A stretch of DNA of 64,000 bases, taken from positions 25,097-89,096 of the forward strand of contig CAYVQE010000009.1 of NCBI GenBank assembly GCA_964454005.1, in the 5' to 3' direction. Every line of letters starts with the position of its first letter. The stretch's first letter is position 1. Both the position numbers and the translations under genes were made by a program. The notes beneath the pieces are model-generated. The model was not told where the DNA came from. It saw only the letters and a list, made by a program, of their open reading frames with translations, and made no database searches. The stretch comes from CAYVQE01 sp964454005. GTDB taxonomy: Bacteria > Myxococcota > B64-G9. Positions 33,806 through 41,118 of the stretch are shown here, piece after piece.

Positions 33806-34047
33806 GTGCCCCGTTCTCCCATGTCCCCGTTTACCGACGCCCGCATGGTATTCCCGGATCAGGGCGGGATTGCAACTCCATTCTGCCCGGCCGCCCCCAG
33901 TGCAAAGCACGTGGCTTACCAAAACTGGGGCAATGTGAAGATTGAGAAGAGAACGATTGCGGAAGGTTGCGGTGTCCCGCCTTTGGGCATCGACTTTGGG
34001 CAGGGGGTATAGACTTTCGGTTCCGGTCACAGCGTATTCTCAAGAGG

Positions 34048-34719
34048 CTACTTCTTTGTTGCCTTCTTTCTCTTTCCGGGCTTCTTGGTCGTCTTCTTTG
34101 ACTTACCGCGCTTGCTAGCGGTCGCCTTCTTCTGCTTGTCGCCCGTAGCCTGCTTCCTTCCAGTCCGCCTCTGCTTTTTCGGGTGTGGCTTAGTTGAAGT
34201 TGACTCGACCGTAGCCTCAATGGTTCTAGGGTCGTCTTCAACTTGATTCAGGCGAAGAACAGGCAACATGATCGGCAACCGAAGCGCGTGAGACAAGTAG
34301 CTCACATGCTCACGGAAGAAGGGCCAGCAGTTGTAGAGAGCGTTGTACTTCGCGAAAGCCTCAAAGCTTTCCTCGACATCCTTGGGGATAGGCGGAGGAG
34401 GCAAATCGTAACCAACGGACAACTTCACCTCAATCTCCGCAAGGCTTCTTCCTGACGAATCGTCATCGTCTCTCTCAGCCAAGAGCAGCGTCACTTTCAG
34501 GCCGACATCCGCAACCAAGACTCTATCGTTGATCAAGTTAAAATCGTCGAAGGACGGATGCAAGTCTACTTCACATGAAGCATTTTCATTCTCCACCAAC
34601 TCTCGGTTCACTGATGCGGAAGTGCCAGTCAAGACAACATCTTTGATGGCTACGCTCGGCGCCACAGCTACAAGTTTGCGCCACTCGTGCATCGGTATAT
34701 TGATAGTAAAGACCGTCAT
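34048..34719 (-). CDS. SecB-like chaperone of a toxin-antitoxin-chaperone (TAC) system, with Lys-rich tail
   Basis: 223 residues; AGGGG lies 8 bp before the ATG. Residues ~20-160 follow the SecB fold. There are beta strands ending VLVADVGLKVTLLLAE and LAEIEVKLSVGYDL, then the signature FAKYNALYNCWPFFREHVSY (equivalent to SecB AYCPNILFPYAREAI) and LRLPIMLPVLRLNQ. In TAC systems such chaperones bind the antitoxin C-terminus and protect it from proteolysis and aggregation. Unusual here is a tail of about 50 residues almost entirely Lys/Arg/Thr/Ala (KKQRRTGRK, SKRGKSKKTTKKPGKRKK), absent from SecB and most TAC chaperones. Third gene of the operon, 12 bp after the antitoxin stop. Stop is TAG at 34048. 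Confidence 0.82.
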   Translation of the reverse strand: MTVFTINIPMHEWRKLVAVAPSVAIKDVVLTGTSASVNRELVENENASCEVDLHPSFDDFNLINDRVLVADVGLKVTLLLAERDDDDSSGRSLAEIEVKLSVGYDLPPPPIPKDVEESFEAFAKYNALYNCWPFFREHVSYLSHALRLPIMLPVLRLNQVEDDPRTIEATVESTSTKPHPKKQRRTGRKQATGDKQKKATASKRGKSKKTTKKPGKRKKATKK

Positions 34720-34731
34720 ATGGAACCCCTA

Positions 34732-35304
34732 CTAGGCCGCAACTAGCTCTCGCTTGGCCTTTGAGTCGACTTGCTCGCCAACCCTGTATGATTTGGGTGC
34801 CTTCTGCTCTAACAGGTTATCCTTCCTGCTAGAATAGCGTTCACTGCATTCCTTCCCCGTGCCACCCTTTTTGGGATACCTATCAGCAACCATGAATTTT
34901 CCAGGCGCAGTCCCTTCCATGAAATGCCCCACGTAGTGTTTCAGTGCGTTTTCGGTGTACCAGGCGTTGATCCAGGGGTATTGGATGCTGGGATTGCTCC
35001 AGAGCGCCGCATAGTCGTGGACGCGCTGCTTGGTCAACCTGATGCGCAGGCCCAAATGAAAGGCGATGTCCACCATCGTATTGGCAGTCATGTTCCTTTC
35101 GCGACGAAGAATACGCGAGAGATTTGCAGGACCGCAGCCGAGCCTTTTAGCCAGCTTCCGCTGGCTGACACCCTGGGACTCCATTTCCTCTTCGACCATA
35201 TCGAGGAAAGACTCGATGAACTCCTCTCGCTCCAGCAGCTTGAGGAATTCAGGATTCTTGAGTCTTTCGGAGAGACTGCTCTTTCCCATTTTTTTCTCGT
35301 TCAT
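34732..35304 (-). CDS. higA: HigA-like antitoxin with long C-terminal chaperone-addiction-like extension
   Basis: 190 residues. An XRE-type helix-turn-helix lies at ~40-90: MESQGVSQRKLAKRLGCGPA, NLSRILRRERNMTANTMVD, IAFHLGLRIRL. After it come about 90 residues not present in plain HigA, with an aromatic-rich patch (IQYPWINAWYTENALKHYV) and a basic, probably disordered end. In TAC systems this position holds the chaperone-addiction (ChAD) segment that makes the antitoxin depend on the SecB-like partner, so this patch is the candidate. ATG overlaps the toxin stop by 4 bp (ATGA at 35304-35301). It probably represses the operon through the palindrome at 35759-35776. Confidence 0.8.
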   Translation of the reverse strand: MNEKKMGKSSLSERLKNPEFLKLLEREEFIESFLDMVEEEMESQGVSQRKLAKRLGCGPANLSRILRRERNMTANTMVDIAFHLGLRIRLTKQRVHDYAALWSNPSIQYPWINAWYTENALKHYVGHFMEGTAPGKFMVADRYPKKGGTGKECSERYSSRKDNLLEQKAPKSYRVGEQVDSKAKRELVAA

Positions 35305-35750
35305 TTTTTGCCCCCTGCGTATCGAGCTAGGATGTCATCACGCCTGCTGATGTACTCATCGCGCATCGCCTTGGCTCGGATGAGTTCGCCTTTATCAAGT
35401 TTGTCTTCCTTCTTGCCCTTTATCCCTCTGAGCAAAATGCACAATCCTCCACCGTCGCTCATGCAGACAATCCTCGTCTGGCTTGAGATGTGCTTGAACT
35501 CTTCCAACTTGTGCTCTCCCTCGATGGACTTGAATACGTTTCTTCGCATCGTGTGTCCAGAACACATCTTGGTGAACGAAACGACGTATCCGGCCAAAGC
35601 CTTGTCGTCTATTTCGTTCAAGAAATCAAAAACTTGCGATACTCCTTTTTTGTTTACGTAGCAGTAAATTTTGCGTTTTGGCCCAAGAAACCTCTGTTCG
35701 TAGGGGACGAGCAATTCCTGCTTGATTATCTTGAGCGCCTCAGGATTCAC
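35301..35750 (-). CDS. higB: HigB-like (Gp49/RelE-superfamily) toxin
   Basis: 149 residues from GTG 35750. The frame is open back to TTG 35816 (171 aa), but the operon promoter and palindrome lie inside that extension, and the family is usually 100-130 aa. Family features: HTMRRNVFKSIEGEHKLEEF, ISSQTRIVCMSDGGGLCILLRG, then KGKKEDKLDKGELIRAKAMRDEY, which matches the Gp49-like HigB order (core strands, hydrophobic strand, KK-rich segment, final ER/RAK helix). HigB toxins cleave mRNA on the ribosome. First gene of the TAC operon. Low GC with A/T-rich codons marks recent transfer. The exact start remains uncertain. Confidence 0.78.
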   Translation of the reverse strand: MNPEALKIIKQELLVPYEQRFLGPKRKIYCYVNKKGVSQVFDFLNEIDDKALAGYVVSFTKMCSGHTMRRNVFKSIEGEHKLEEFKHISSQTRIVCMSDGGGLCILLRGIKGKKEDKLDKGELIRAKAMRDEYISRRDDILARYAGGKK

Positions 35751-35757
35751 GCCGCGA

Positions 35758-35785
35758 AGTTTACATACATGGAAACACCAGTCAA
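35758..35785 (-). promoter_or_regulatory. TAC operon promoter with overlapping palindromic operator
   Basis: Minus strand TTGACT (35785-35780), 16-bp spacer, TAAACT (35763-35758). An 18-bp palindrome GTTTaCATacATGgAAAC (35759-35776) covers most of the -10 and part of the spacer, with 7 of 9 arm positions paired. This placement fits autorepression by the HTH antitoxin. The predicted transcription start is about 35751, next to GTG 35750. Confidence 0.6.
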
Positions 35786-36020
35786 GTAGTTTTTTGAAGA
35801 TTCTGAATTTAGCCAAAACTACAGCACGTTATGCGCCCTGCGGCCTTAGGAGTGGACCGTCCGCGACTACCTGCGGATCTGCTCCGGATGGGCCCGACCC
35901 AGGAGCTGGTGTATCGCCAGACCATCGATGCAACCGGGCTGTTGGTCGCGGATGAAACGGATTTGTTCGAAAAGGGGTATCCACTTCGCTTCCGTAAGGA
36001 TATCATGCATGTATGAGCAT

Positions 36021-36372
36021 ATGAGCAATCGAAGCGGTCATCCTGTCGGCGGTGTGGACTACCCACGGACGCTTCAGAAGTTCGACACGTGGTTTTCCTC
36101 GGAAGAGGCGTGCTCCACGTACCTCGCGCAGCTCCCGTGGCCGAGTGGGTTCATCTGCTTAGCCTGCGGCGGGGCGACTGCGTGGACGACTGCCCGCGGC
36201 CTGTACCAGTGCGCAGACTGCCAGCGGCAGGTCTCTGTGACCGCCAGCACGAACTTCGAGGGCACGCGGAAGCCTCTTCGGGTTTGGTTCCAGGCAATTA
36301 CGTGACGAGCCAGAAGTTCGGCGGCAAAGCGCTGGGCTCAAGCGGGTTCTGGGGCTCGGGAGCTACCAGATG
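36021..36372 (+). pseudogene. IS1595-family transposase remnant (frameshifted, truncated)
   Basis: From ATG 36021 the frame encodes DYPRTLQKFDTWFSSEEACS and then PSGFICLACGGATAW and LYQCADCQRQVSVTASTNFE, followed by GTRKPLRVWFQAI. This is the zinc-ribbon N-terminal region of IS1595/ISXO2-like DDE transposases. A stop (TGA 36303-36305) breaks it. Reading on with two frame corrections gives YVTSQKFGGKAL and GLKRVLGLGSYQ, the next conserved block of the family. Similarity then ends near 36370, so the whole catalytic DDE part is missing. An imperfect TGTCCG/CGGACA inverted pair lies just downstream (about 36371-36410). It is a non-functional relic at the edge of the low-GC island. Confidence 0.75.
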
Positions 36373-36517
36373 TCCGGGATCGCGACATGGGGGTGGAGTG
36401 GAATCGGACACCTGGCCAGGTGGCTCGTCGTGAAAACGGGGACTTGGAATCGTGGCACGGGGCTTGCTTCGCAGTCCGCTGCAGATTGGAAGGTACGTGG
36501 ACCCGGGAGGTGGTGTG

Positions 36518-37711
36518 ATGAGCGAGCCTGGTGGCGACGTGTTGACGCGGGCGGTGGGGGAGCTGGCCGGCGACGGCCGGGTGGATGCGGAGGACGGCTA
36601 TCAGATCGGGCTGGCGGCGGCCGGGGTGCGGCACCTGCGCGATCCGCGGCCGGTGCTGGTGCGGCTGATGCGCCAGCACGCGGCGCAGATGGATCCGGCC
36701 GGCTTCGCCCGGCTGCGCGCTGCGCTGGGCGGGCGCATCCCGGTGCCGCCCGATCGGGTGCTGCTGGCGCCCGGCGCGACCGGGCCGGCGGTGGCCCGGC
36801 TGCGGGCCTCGCTGGGCGCGGCGGCCGAGCTGCTGGGCGATAAGCGCCTGGACCCGGGGCCGGGGCGGCGCTTCGACGCCGCCTGTGCCTCGGCGCTGCG
36901 GGCCTTTCAGCAGACCCTGGGCGAGGCGCCGGCCGGCCGGCTCGACAGCGCCACCCTGTTCAAGCTCAACCACGTGCTCTACGAGACGGCCGCGCCGCTG
37001 CTGGACATCGACGCGCCCAAGCGGCGGGCGCGGCCGGTGCGGCTGGACTTCTACCCGGGCGATGCGGTGCGCAAGCTGGTGGTGCGCCGCGACGGGCGGG
37101 TGCTCGACGTCTACGACATGCGCGGCGGGCCGTCGCGCTGGCGGCCCGACAACAGGCCCTGGGTCGAGTCGCGCTTCTCCTGGTCGCCGACGCCGCGCGG
37201 GAGCTACCGCATCGCCGGCAACCGGCCGCACGTGTCGCGGGCCTGGCCGGCCTCGCAGCTGCCCTTCGGCGCCGCGCTGCGCTGGCGCGACGGCCAGGTG
37301 CAGTTTAGGCCGCGGCCGGGCGCGGCCTGGCGCTTCGCCACCGGGCCCGAGAGCGTCTTCGCCGACCGGGCGCCGCACAAGCGCCTGCGGCCGGAGCACT
37401 TCCTGGTCGACGGCGAGCTGCCGCCGCGCTACAGCGGCAACGACTTCGGCCACCGGGCGGTCTACCTGCAGCGCGGCGGGAAGATACAGGGCCACATCAT
37501 CCACCCCACCGCGCCCGGCGAGAAGCGCTACGGCGACGATTCCTACTCGCTGCTGCCGTCCCACGGCTGCGAGCACATGCGCCCCTGCGACCTGGACGAC
37601 GCGCTGAGCAAGGGCTACTTCCGCCGCGGCACGCCCTTCGTCATCCACGGGTATAGGAAGAGTTTGCCCCCCGACGCCACGGATTTCGAGGCTGAACAGG
37701 CGTCGCAGTGA
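36518..37711 (+). CDS. L,D-transpeptidase (YkuD) with peptidoglycan-binding domain
   Basis: 397 residues from ATG 36518 with GGGAGG 7 bp upstream. Residues ~80-155 form a PG-binding_1-like helical domain (GATGPAVARLRASLG, AFQQTLGEAPAGRLDSATL). From ~175 a YkuD domain follows (VRKLVVRRDGRVLDVYDM, TPRGSYRI). It ends with the catalytic block HIIHP, then LLPSHGCEHMRPCDL, where the SHGC Cys is the nucleophile and His/Arg complete the motif. YkuD enzymes form 3-3 peptidoglycan crosslinks or attach lipoproteins. No clear signal peptide is visible at this start, so export is uncertain. High GC marks return to the core genome after the island. Confidence 0.85.
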   Translation: MSEPGGDVLTRAVGELAGDGRVDAEDGYQIGLAAAGVRHLRDPRPVLVRLMRQHAAQMDPAGFARLRAALGGRIPVPPDRVLLAPGATGPAVARLRASLGAAAELLGDKRLDPGPGRRFDAACASALRAFQQTLGEAPAGRLDSATLFKLNHVLYETAAPLLDIDAPKRRARPVRLDFYPGDAVRKLVVRRDGRVLDVYDMRGGPSRWRPDNRPWVESRFSWSPTPRGSYRIAGNRPHVSRAWPASQLPFGAALRWRDGQVQFRPRPGAAWRFATGPESVFADRAPHKRLRPEHFLVDGELPPRYSGNDFGHRAVYLQRGGKIQGHIIHPTAPGEKRYGDDSYSLLPSHGCEHMRPCDLDDALSKGYFRRGTPFVIHGYRKSLPPDATDFEAEQASQ

Positions 37712-37752
37712 GATGGGGCGGTGGGGGCCTGCCTGGCGGGAGCGGAGGCTAT

Positions 37753-37770
37753 GGAGGGCTTCGCCCCTCC
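37753..37770. terminator. Hairpin between convergent genes
   Basis: GGAGGGC (37753-37759) pairs with GCCCCTCC (37763-37770) with one bulge around a TTC loop. No T-run. It lies between the convergent YkuD and outer-membrane genes and could terminate either. Nothing else is seen in 37712-37833. Confidence 0.3.
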
Positions 37771-37833
37771 CCACGACGCTGCGGAGCTCGAGCTTGGGAA
37801 GGTGGGGGAGTGGGGGAGTTGCTGCGGTGGGGC

Positions 37834-39372
37834 TTAGAAGCGGGCCTGGGCGGCCAGGTTGAGGCCCAGGATGTGGGCGTCGGTGAACTGGGAGTAGACG
37901 TTGAGGCCGGTGAAGTCGCTTACGTAGACGATCTGGTTGTCGTCCCAGGTGTAGTACAGCTCGGCCACCACGGCCAGCGCCTCGGAGAGGTCCCACTTGG
38001 CGGTGGCCTTGACCGAGTAGATCAAACGGGCTTCCTCGTTGACCGGCAGGATGTCGCGGCTGGCCAGCGAGCGCACCACCACGGTGCGTTTGCCGCCGAA
38101 CATGGCCCCGTCCACGTCCAGGTTCTCGATGGTGTAGGTGGCCGGCTGCTGGATGCCGAATTTGATGCCCGGGGTCAGGTGCAGTTCGGGAAAGTGGTAG
38201 TCGATGCCGGCGGCCACGAAGTATTCGGGCTCGGTCTGGGCCGCGGCGGGGAAGTCCTGGAAGGGGGTGAACGAGGGCATGTTGAACAGCAAAAAGGCCA
38301 TGGAGCGGAACATGGCGTCGAGGTGGACGCGCAGGTAGCGCCACTTCATGGCGAAGTTCAAATCGGCCGCGTAGGCCTGCTGGACGACGCTGGTGGCGTA
38401 GCGGTCCGGGTCCTCCAGGGTGTGGAACAGGTGGCTGAACTCGGCCTTGACCGCGAAGGACAAGCCCTCGCCGTACTCCTCGGGCCTGAAGAACTTGTAC
38501 TCGCGGTCGGGGTCGTTCTCGTAAAGCTTGAAGTCGATCGAGGTGCCGATCTCCATGCCCTTGTGGTAGCCGAGCTGCACCGAGTAGCCGCCGCCGGTGA
38601 TGTCCTCGCCGCGCAGGCCCTCGGGCTGGAAGGTGCCGCGGGTGAAGTAGCCGCCGTTGACGTCGAGGCGCAGGCCCTTCCAGTCGACGCCGCCGCCGGC
38701 CAGCGCGCCGTAGTTGGTCACCATCTCGGTCTGCTCGGTGTCGCCGATGTTTTCGCGGATCTGGGTGGTCTTCAGCCCGGCGAAGGCGTAGGCGTTGGGC
38801 AGGTTGAGCTGCAGCTTGGCGCCCGGCACGATGCCGTTGTTCAGCGGAAAGATGCCCGAGCCGCCCCAGGAGATCTTGTACGAGTAGCCGGCCCGGAAGC
38901 GATCGCCGCTGATGGGAAACAGCACCAGCTGGATGTTTTTATCGTCGCGGATGCCGCCGGACAGGTCGTAGGTCAGCCGGATGTAGGAGCCGGCGTCGTA
39001 GATCTTGTTGTACTTGTACCAGTCGTCGCCCGCCGACTCGCCGCCGATCAAAAAGCGCACCACCAACGAAGCCTCGGTCTTGAGGTTTTCGAAGAACGAC
39101 GGCAACTCGGAGTAGAGCACCAGGTGGCTCATGGTCTCGAAGCCCGAAAAGCGGGTCTCGTAGTTGTCGAAGAACAGGGTGTTGGACTTGTCGGCGCCGA
39201 TGCCGAAGCCGGGGCTGTTGACCTGGGTCTCGCCCGGGCCGGCCAAAAAGTTGTTCTCCGAGAAGACGAAGCTCAGCCGGGTGTCGATGAAGTCGCCGGC
39301 GGCCGCCGGCGCGGCCAGCAGGCCGGTCAGCAGCAGCGCCGTCAAGGCTCTTCGGGGCAGCTTGCGGTCCAT
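37834..39372 (-). CDS. Outer-membrane beta-barrel protein
   Basis: 512 residues. A signal peptide (ALTALLLTGLLAAPAAAGDF) precedes a mature chain of alternating amphipathic strands with many Tyr/Phe/Trp. Examples are MSHLVLYSELPSFFENLKTE, FRAGYSYKISWGGSG, MEIGTSIDFKLYENDPDREY and AVVAELYYTWDDNQIVYVSD. The C-terminal Phe (LAAQARF) is the barrel-assembly signal. Length suggests about 18-22 strands. GAGAGGAACCCC precedes the ATG. It is the last gene of the minus-strand operon that starts at 46786, 64 bp after the 556-aa lipoprotein. It may be the outer-membrane pore of that system; substrate unknown. Confidence 0.82.
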   Translation of the reverse strand: MDRKLPRRALTALLLTGLLAAPAAAGDFIDTRLSFVFSENNFLAGPGETQVNSPGFGIGADKSNTLFFDNYETRFSGFETMSHLVLYSELPSFFENLKTEASLVVRFLIGGESAGDDWYKYNKIYDAGSYIRLTYDLSGGIRDDKNIQLVLFPISGDRFRAGYSYKISWGGSGIFPLNNGIVPGAKLQLNLPNAYAFAGLKTTQIRENIGDTEQTEMVTNYGALAGGGVDWKGLRLDVNGGYFTRGTFQPEGLRGEDITGGGYSVQLGYHKGMEIGTSIDFKLYENDPDREYKFFRPEEYGEGLSFAVKAEFSHLFHTLEDPDRYATSVVQQAYAADLNFAMKWRYLRVHLDAMFRSMAFLLFNMPSFTPFQDFPAAAQTEPEYFVAAGIDYHFPELHLTPGIKFGIQQPATYTIENLDVDGAMFGGKRTVVVRSLASRDILPVNEEARLIYSVKATAKWDLSEALAVVAELYYTWDDNQIVYVSDFTGLNVYSQFTDAHILGLNLAAQARF

Positions 39373-39436
39373 GGGGTTCCTCTCGTTCGCTGTCGATGAA
39401 ACCGGTTCGCGTGGATACAGGCCGCGGCGCCGCGCC

Positions 39437-41107
39437 TCAGGGGCGCAGCCCCGCGGGCACGTCGTTTTCAGCCAGGCCGACCAGCACCATCCAGCGCGGC
39501 CGGGCGGCGCGCACCTGGCGCAGGTTGCCCTGCAGGTGCTCGATGGTCATGCCCAGGTGCTCGGGCGCGGTGGGGTCGAAGTCGACCAGGGTCTCGCGGG
39601 TCAGCAGGTTGACCAGCGGCCCGGCGCCGCCGTCCAGCGCCACCGTCCATTGGCCGAACTGGCGCATGGTCGACAGCTCCGAGCAGATGTACTGCGGCGG
39701 CACCCGGATCTGGATGCAGTTGGGCTGGATGCCCTCGATGGCTTCCTCCCAGGGGCAGATCACCCGGCACAGCCCGTCGCCGGCGGTGGCGTCGGTGTAG
39801 CCGCCGCACTGGCCCGAGGCGCAGTCGGCGTCGCTCTGACAGGGTTCCAGCGCCACCTGGTCCAAGACCTCGGGCCGGGCCACGATCTCCTTGGCGGTGA
39901 TAACGCCCGAGCCGTCGTGTAGCAGGCAGTCGTCGCGGCAGGCGGTCTCCTCGTCCGGGGTGGGGTAGGCGAAGGTGATCTGGCCGTTGGAGTCGAAGTC
40001 GCAGTCGACGAAGATGTCCGGCGTGCGTACGTCCTCGATGCGCACCCGGGCCGACTCCAGCGCCTCCAGGGTCCAGTTCTGCTTGGAGTGGCCGCACAGA
40101 TGCTGCCTGGATCCGCCGCCCTCGCCGCACATGGCGCTGGTGACCAGGGTCGGCTCGACCACCGCGTCCAGATCGTCGACCCGGAAGGGCTCGGGGTCCA
40201 ACTCGGCGTCCATGGCCCGGGTCCAGGCCGGGAATGAGATCTGGGTGGCGCCGGAGAAATCCTGGCTGGTGCCGACCAGCCGGTCCAGCCGATCGCCCAG
40301 CGCCAGGTCCTCGGGGTAGGAGTAGTTGTAGACGTAGAGGTGGTTGTACCCCTCGCCGGCATCGGCCACGTCGGTGACGTAGAAGCCCTCGTTGTAGATG
40401 CCGGTGACCACCAGCTTGCCGTGGCCGTCGCTTGGCAGGCCCGGGGCCGGCTCGTCGTTGCGGCAGTCGATGTCGACGAAGCGCCGTTCCAGCGCCGAGT
40501 AGTCGATGTCGAGTTCGTTGCGCACCCGGTCGTCGATCTGGATGTGGCGCAGCCGCGGCGGCTCGAAGTAGATGTTGCGCGAGGCGCCCAGCGCGAAGCT
40601 GCCGGCCACCTCGTACTGCGGGATCTGGCGCAGCACCCCTTGCACCGGCTCGCCGTCTACGCGGCGGCGGTCGATGACCACCAGCGCGCTGCGGCCGTGC
40701 AGGTTGCGGGCGCTGAAGGTGGCGCCGGCCACCCGGCCGGCGCTGAACTGAACCGTGGGCTCGGGCTCGCCCTCGGTGGGAAAGCTGGTGGTGCGGCCCG
40801 GGTAGACCCGCACCGTGGCCGCCTCCTCGTAGCAGCCGTGGCCCGCGGCGCAGTCCATGATCAGGCCCTGCTTGTCGTAGGCGGCGGCGTTGAAGGTGAA
40901 GGTCACCTCGCCTTCGGGGAAGTCATAGGGGTCGGCGCGGCTGCCATCGCCGCCGGTCACGCCGGTGATGCCGGTCAAGGTCACCCGGATTTGGCCCAGG
41001 CCCGGCTCCAGCTGGCGCTTTTCCACGCAGGGGCCGGCGGCCAGGGCCAGCAGAGCGGCCAGGGCCACGGCGCCGCTTCCGATCCATCTGCTCGCTGTGC
41101 GCTTCAT
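39437..41107 (-). CDS. Secreted lipoprotein of unknown function with Cys motifs
   Basis: 556 residues from ATG 41107 with AGGGAGG upstream; the longer frame overlaps the 5'-nucleotidase gene antisense and is ignored. The signal ends at ALAAGPC. The mature chain is beta-rich (IRVTLTGITGVTGGDGSRAD, GKLVVTGIYNEGFYVTDVAD). It includes an OB-like segment comparable to those in the 1076-aa partner (DLALGDRLDRLVGTSQDFSG) and a late Cys cluster (CQSDADCASGQCGG). It sits 11 bp after the 5'-nucleotidase and 64 bp before the barrel gene, so it probably works with them at the surface. No enzyme motif seen. Confidence 0.75.
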   Translation of the reverse strand: MKRTASRWIGSGAVALAALLALAAGPCVEKRQLEPGLGQIRVTLTGITGVTGGDGSRADPYDFPEGEVTFTFNAAAYDKQGLIMDCAAGHGCYEEAATVRVYPGRTTSFPTEGEPEPTVQFSAGRVAGATFSARNLHGRSALVVIDRRRVDGEPVQGVLRQIPQYEVAGSFALGASRNIYFEPPRLRHIQIDDRVRNELDIDYSALERRFVDIDCRNDEPAPGLPSDGHGKLVVTGIYNEGFYVTDVADAGEGYNHLYVYNYSYPEDLALGDRLDRLVGTSQDFSGATQISFPAWTRAMDAELDPEPFRVDDLDAVVEPTLVTSAMCGEGGGSRQHLCGHSKQNWTLEALESARVRIEDVRTPDIFVDCDFDSNGQITFAYPTPDEETACRDDCLLHDGSGVITAKEIVARPEVLDQVALEPCQSDADCASGQCGGYTDATAGDGLCRVICPWEEAIEGIQPNCIQIRVPPQYICSELSTMRQFGQWTVALDGGAGPLVNLLTRETLVDFDPTAPEHLGMTIEHLQGNLRQVRAARPRWMVLVGLAENDVPAGLRP

Positions 41108-41118
41108 GGCGGCCTCCC

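Larger units (their letters stand above)
33806..36517. mobile_element. Low-GC accessory island with TAC operon and IS1595 remnant
   Basis: Base composition falls from about 70% GC to roughly 45-50% by eye between about 33880 and 35830. Codons such as AGA, ATA, AAA and TTA, rare elsewhere, become common. The interval 33806-34047 holds no gene. 34048-35816 carries the toxin-antitoxin-chaperone operon. 35831-36016 holds only a 61-codon open frame of no recognised family. 36021-36372 is a broken transposase and 36373-36517 is empty. No flanking tRNA, integrase or clear direct repeats were found, so the exact borders are uncertain. Confidence 0.6.

Noticed and set aside
33987..34011. A TATAGACT/TATACC-like box near 34006-34014 as a promoter for the HAD gene
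   Set aside because: No acceptable -35 at 16-18 bp on either strand.
35831..36016. A 61-codon open frame upstream of the IS1595 remnant
   Set aside because: No ribosome-binding site, no recognised family, and both strands are open here. Kept only as a note in the island entry.
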